Assembly (NCBI RefSeq): GCF_001050015.1
Contig: NZ_CVTB01000099.1
Span: 1-64,000, forward strand
Length of the DNA stretch: 64,000 nucleotides
Source: Mycolicibacterium malmesburyense
GTDB taxonomy: Bacteria; Actinomycetota; Actinomycetes; Mycobacteriales; Mycobacteriaceae
Direction of reading: 5' to 3'
Shown: one piece after another, positions 62,219 to 64,000 of the stretch
How positions within the stretch are numbered: position 1 is the first letter of the stretch
How the letters are laid out: each line of letters opens with the position of its first letter
Made by a program: the position numbers and the translations under genes
The notes under the pieces: generated by a model
What the model was told of the DNA's origin: nothing
The model's input: only the letters and a program-made list of their open reading frames with translations
Databases searched by the model: none

Positions 62219-63376
62219 CTAGGGCGAAACCGCGTCGCTGCGCGGGTCGATCAGGATCTTGGCGTGCGCTTCGGCCGCACCCAGCACCTCGAAGGCGTGG
62301 GCCACGCCGTCGAGGCCGACGGTGCCGGTGACGAGCGCCGATGCGTCCACCTTGCCGTCGGCGAGCAGGTGCAGCGTGTCGCGGAACTCCAGCGGTGTGT
62401 AGCCGAACACGAACCGCAGGTCGATGTCCTTGCCGTTCGCGACCGCCGGACGGAAGTGGTCCGTACCCATGCACACGCCGACCACGACGACCCGCGACTG
62501 CACGGGCGCCGCGCGGATGATGCCGTCGATGATCCCGGGCACGCCGACGCATTCAAAGACCACCGGTCGCTTCGGGGACGCTGCGCCCAGCCTGTCGGCG
62601 ACCCGGTACAGGTGCGACCAGCCGGGCACGCGGCGCAGCTTCTCCATCGTGCCGACGGCGAGTTCGAACAGCTGCTGGGCTTCGGTGACGGCCCCGGACT
62701 CACCGGCGGCCGTGTACGGGGAGTCGACGGCCGGGTCGACGACGACGTCGGCGCCGCAGCGCGAGGCCATCTCGCGGCGGGTCGCCGAGAAGTCGCTCGC
62801 CACGATCGTCTGCACCTTGAGCGCCTTGAGATGACAGATCACCGCGAGACCAACCGGCCCACAACCGATCACGATCGCGACATCTCGCTTGCCGATCTGG
62901 CTGCGGCGCACCGCATGCAGGGCCACCGCCATCGGTTCGGTCAGCGCAGCGATGTCGAGGTCGAGCCCGTTCGGGACGACGAAGCTCATCGAGGCTTCGG
63001 CCAGGACGTGCTCGGCGTACGCGCCGGGTGCAAGCGGCGACAGCCCGGTCATGTGCACTCCGCCGGCCGCCCGCACCATGGGAAACGACACCACGGGGGC
63101 CCCGACCTTGAACTCCTTGGGCGCACCAGGGCCGCGCTCGGCCACTTCGCCGACGAACTCGTGGCCCAAGACGACCGGCGTGTCCTGGCGCATGAAGTCC
63201 GGGTAACCGACCTCGTCCATCACGTCGGTCAGCTCGTCGGCGTGGTCCTTGGCGTGCAGATCGGATCCGCAGATGCCGCAGCGCCGCACCTCGAGCAGCA
63301 GCTGACCGCGGGCCGGGGCGGGGGACGGGAGGTCGACGACGGACAGGGTGCCACGTTCACAGCTGACGGCCTTCAT
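62219..63376 (-). CDS. Zinc-binding alcohol dehydrogenase family protein lacking the structural zinc cluster
   Basis: A 385-residue MDR enzyme. The catalytic-zinc region is RRCGICGSDLHAKDHAD and VVLGHEFVGEVAERG; the Rossmann motif is VIGCGPVGLAVI. The four-cysteine structural zinc lobe present in the alcohol dehydrogenase at 52325-53431 is not seen; the corresponding stretch reads VVSFPMVRAAGGVHMTG. ATG at 63376 with AGGATGG upstream. Role in oxidation of a pathway alcohol is inferred. Confidence 0.9.
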   Translation of the reverse strand: MKAVSCERGTLSVVDLPSPAPARGQLLLEVRRCGICGSDLHAKDHADELTDVMDEVGYPDFMRQDTPVVLGHEFVGEVAERGPGAPKEFKVGAPVVSFPMVRAAGGVHMTGLSPLAPGAYAEHVLAEASMSFVVPNGLDLDIAALTEPMAVALHAVRRSQIGKRDVAIVIGCGPVGLAVICHLKALKVQTIVASDFSATRREMASRCGADVVVDPAVDSPYTAAGESGAVTEAQQLFELAVGTMEKLRRVPGWSHLYRVADRLGAASPKRPVVFECVGVPGIIDGIIRAAPVQSRVVVVGVCMGTDHFRPAVANGKDIDLRFVFGYTPLEFRDTLHLLADGKVDASALVTGTVGLDGVAHAFEVLGAAEAHAKILIDPRSDAVSP

Positions 63377-63413
63377 GCGTCCATCCTGTACCACGCGGGC
63401 AGGCGGTCAGGGA

Positions 63414-64000
63414 CTAGGCGGCCGCGGCGCTGCGTCCCGCGCGACGGCCGTAGAAGCTGCCGTCGCCCAACGAGATCCCGCTTGCATAACCCCACGCCGC
63501 GAGCCCCGCGGTGCAGCGTCCCGCCGCGAACAGGCCGGGGATCGGCTCGCCGTTGACGTGCAGCACCTCGGCGTCCAACGACGTCAGCAGCCCGCCCAAG
63601 GTGAACCCGCCGGTGCTCTCGCGCAGGTCGATCGCGCCCACCGGGGCGCCGATCGGTCGCAGCCACTGCGGCTTCTTGTGCAGCAGCGGATCCTCGCCTA
63701 CGGCGGCGCTCGCGTTGTACGCCGATACGGTCGCCTGAAGCGAGCCCGGCGGCAGACCAATCTCCGACTCGAGTTCGGCCACCGTCTCGCACACCCACGT
63801 CGGCGGACGCATCATCAACTGCGGCGACAGGGAGGCCATCGCCTCCTCCTGGGCCTGCTCGTCGATGATCAGAAACGCCGAGTTGTCCTGGTGATAGAGG
63901 GTCAACTGCCCGACCCTGCCGGGATAGGTGTCCTCGGCGACATAGCGCTGGCCGCGGCCGTTGACCAGAATGCCCCGCACCAACTGCTGCGGGTCGATGA
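63414..64000 (-). CDS. FAD-binding KstD-like flavoprotein, C-terminal part (cut by window edge)
   Basis: The reading frame runs off the right edge with no start in view; the visible 195 residues are the C-terminal end of a fumarate-reductase/KstD-type flavoprotein. ILVNGRGQRYVAEDTYPGR resembles the typical GxRFxxE segment. FTLGGLLTSLDAEVLHVNGEPIPGLFAAGRCTAGL and GYASGISLGDGSFYGRRAG correspond to the FAD-binding C-terminal motif. The KstD-type TYPG motif is not seen here, so it is a different subgroup from the protein at 41136-42839. Confidence 0.85.
   Translation of the reverse strand, partial: IDPQQLVRGILVNGRGQRYVAEDTYPGRVGQLTLYHQDNSAFLIIDEQAQEEAMASLSPQLMMRPPTWVCETVAELESEIGLPPGSLQATVSAYNASAAVGEDPLLHKKPQWLRPIGAPVGAIDLRESTGGFTLGGLLTSLDAEVLHVNGEPIPGLFAAGRCTAGLAAWGYASGISLGDGSFYGRRAGRSAAAA

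Noticed and set aside
1..64000. tRNA, rRNA, insertion sequence, prophage or CRISPR array
   Set aside because: No transposase, integrase, cas gene, tRNA-like cloverleaf or regularly spaced direct repeat was seen on either strand.

Overview
The window is GC-rich, densely coded actinobacterial DNA and almost certainly comes from a mycobacterium, probably an environmental fast grower (Mycolicibacterium type). The evidence is a set of proteins that match remembered M. tuberculosis proteins over their whole length (CobN, RbpA, the Rv3406-type alkyl sulfatase, the Lnt and Ppm1 halves of Rv2051c). Many starts are GTG and many stop/start codons overlap as ATGA or GTGA. Species assignment is inference. 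I see no tRNA, rRNA, CRISPR array, insertion sequence or phage gene.

Region 1 (1-15.7 kb), cobalamin and osmolytes. The tail of cobL, then cobM and cobK, run rightward. cobG, cobH and a fused cobIJ run leftward, with a small-molecule kinase-like gene between the two groups. cobN, the large cobaltochelatase subunit, lies at 11.3 kb and is followed by two tandem pyridoxamine-oxidase-like paralogs. Between the two cob blocks sit an 87-residue unknown gene, a TauD/AtsK-type alkyl sulfatase and a complete four-gene OpuC-type osmoprotectant ABC transporter. A 33-residue membrane peptide flanked by palindromes lies just before cobN.

Region 2 (15.6-31 kb), envelope, transcription and sulfur. It holds a dienelactone hydrolase, an FxsA protein, an amidohydrolase, lnt and ppm1 (separate but overlapping), rbpA with a candidate SigH/SigR-type promoter, and two lipoproteins. 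An ssuCBAD alkanesulfonate operon, an esterase, a kinase-like fusion protein and a YnfA protein follow. The sulfonate operon and the alkyl sulfatase together suggest scavenging of organic sulfur.

Region 3 (31-40.4 kb), sugar use and small proteins. A divergent gntR and gntK-gntT gluconate module is followed by RDD, DoxX-plus-repeat and DUF6328-type membrane proteins. Then come an FGGY kinase (xylB-like) coupled to a metallo-beta-lactamase-fold protein, two small proteins and a thioesterase.

Region 4 (40.4-64 kb), a catabolic gene cluster. A PadR regulator and later an IclR regulator bracket about twenty genes of steroid- or terpenoid-like degradation: KstD-like dehydrogenase, KshA-like Rieske oxygenase, an unidentified HxD-containing protein, two hormone-sensitive-lipase-family hydrolases, two SDRs, an NTF2-like protein, a paired acyl-CoA dehydrogenase, enoyl-CoA hydratase, aldehyde and alcohol dehydrogenases, acyl-CoA synthetase, a long Baeyer-Villiger monooxygenase, two small barrel proteins, an Old Yellow Enzyme homolog and a second KstD-like flavoprotein cut by the right edge. 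The gene set suggests dehydrogenation and hydroxylation of a polycyclic ketone, Baeyer-Villiger cleavage and hydrolysis, then beta-oxidation of a carboxylic side chain. The substrate is unknown. Two families of palindromic intergenic repeats occur in the window, mostly between converging genes.
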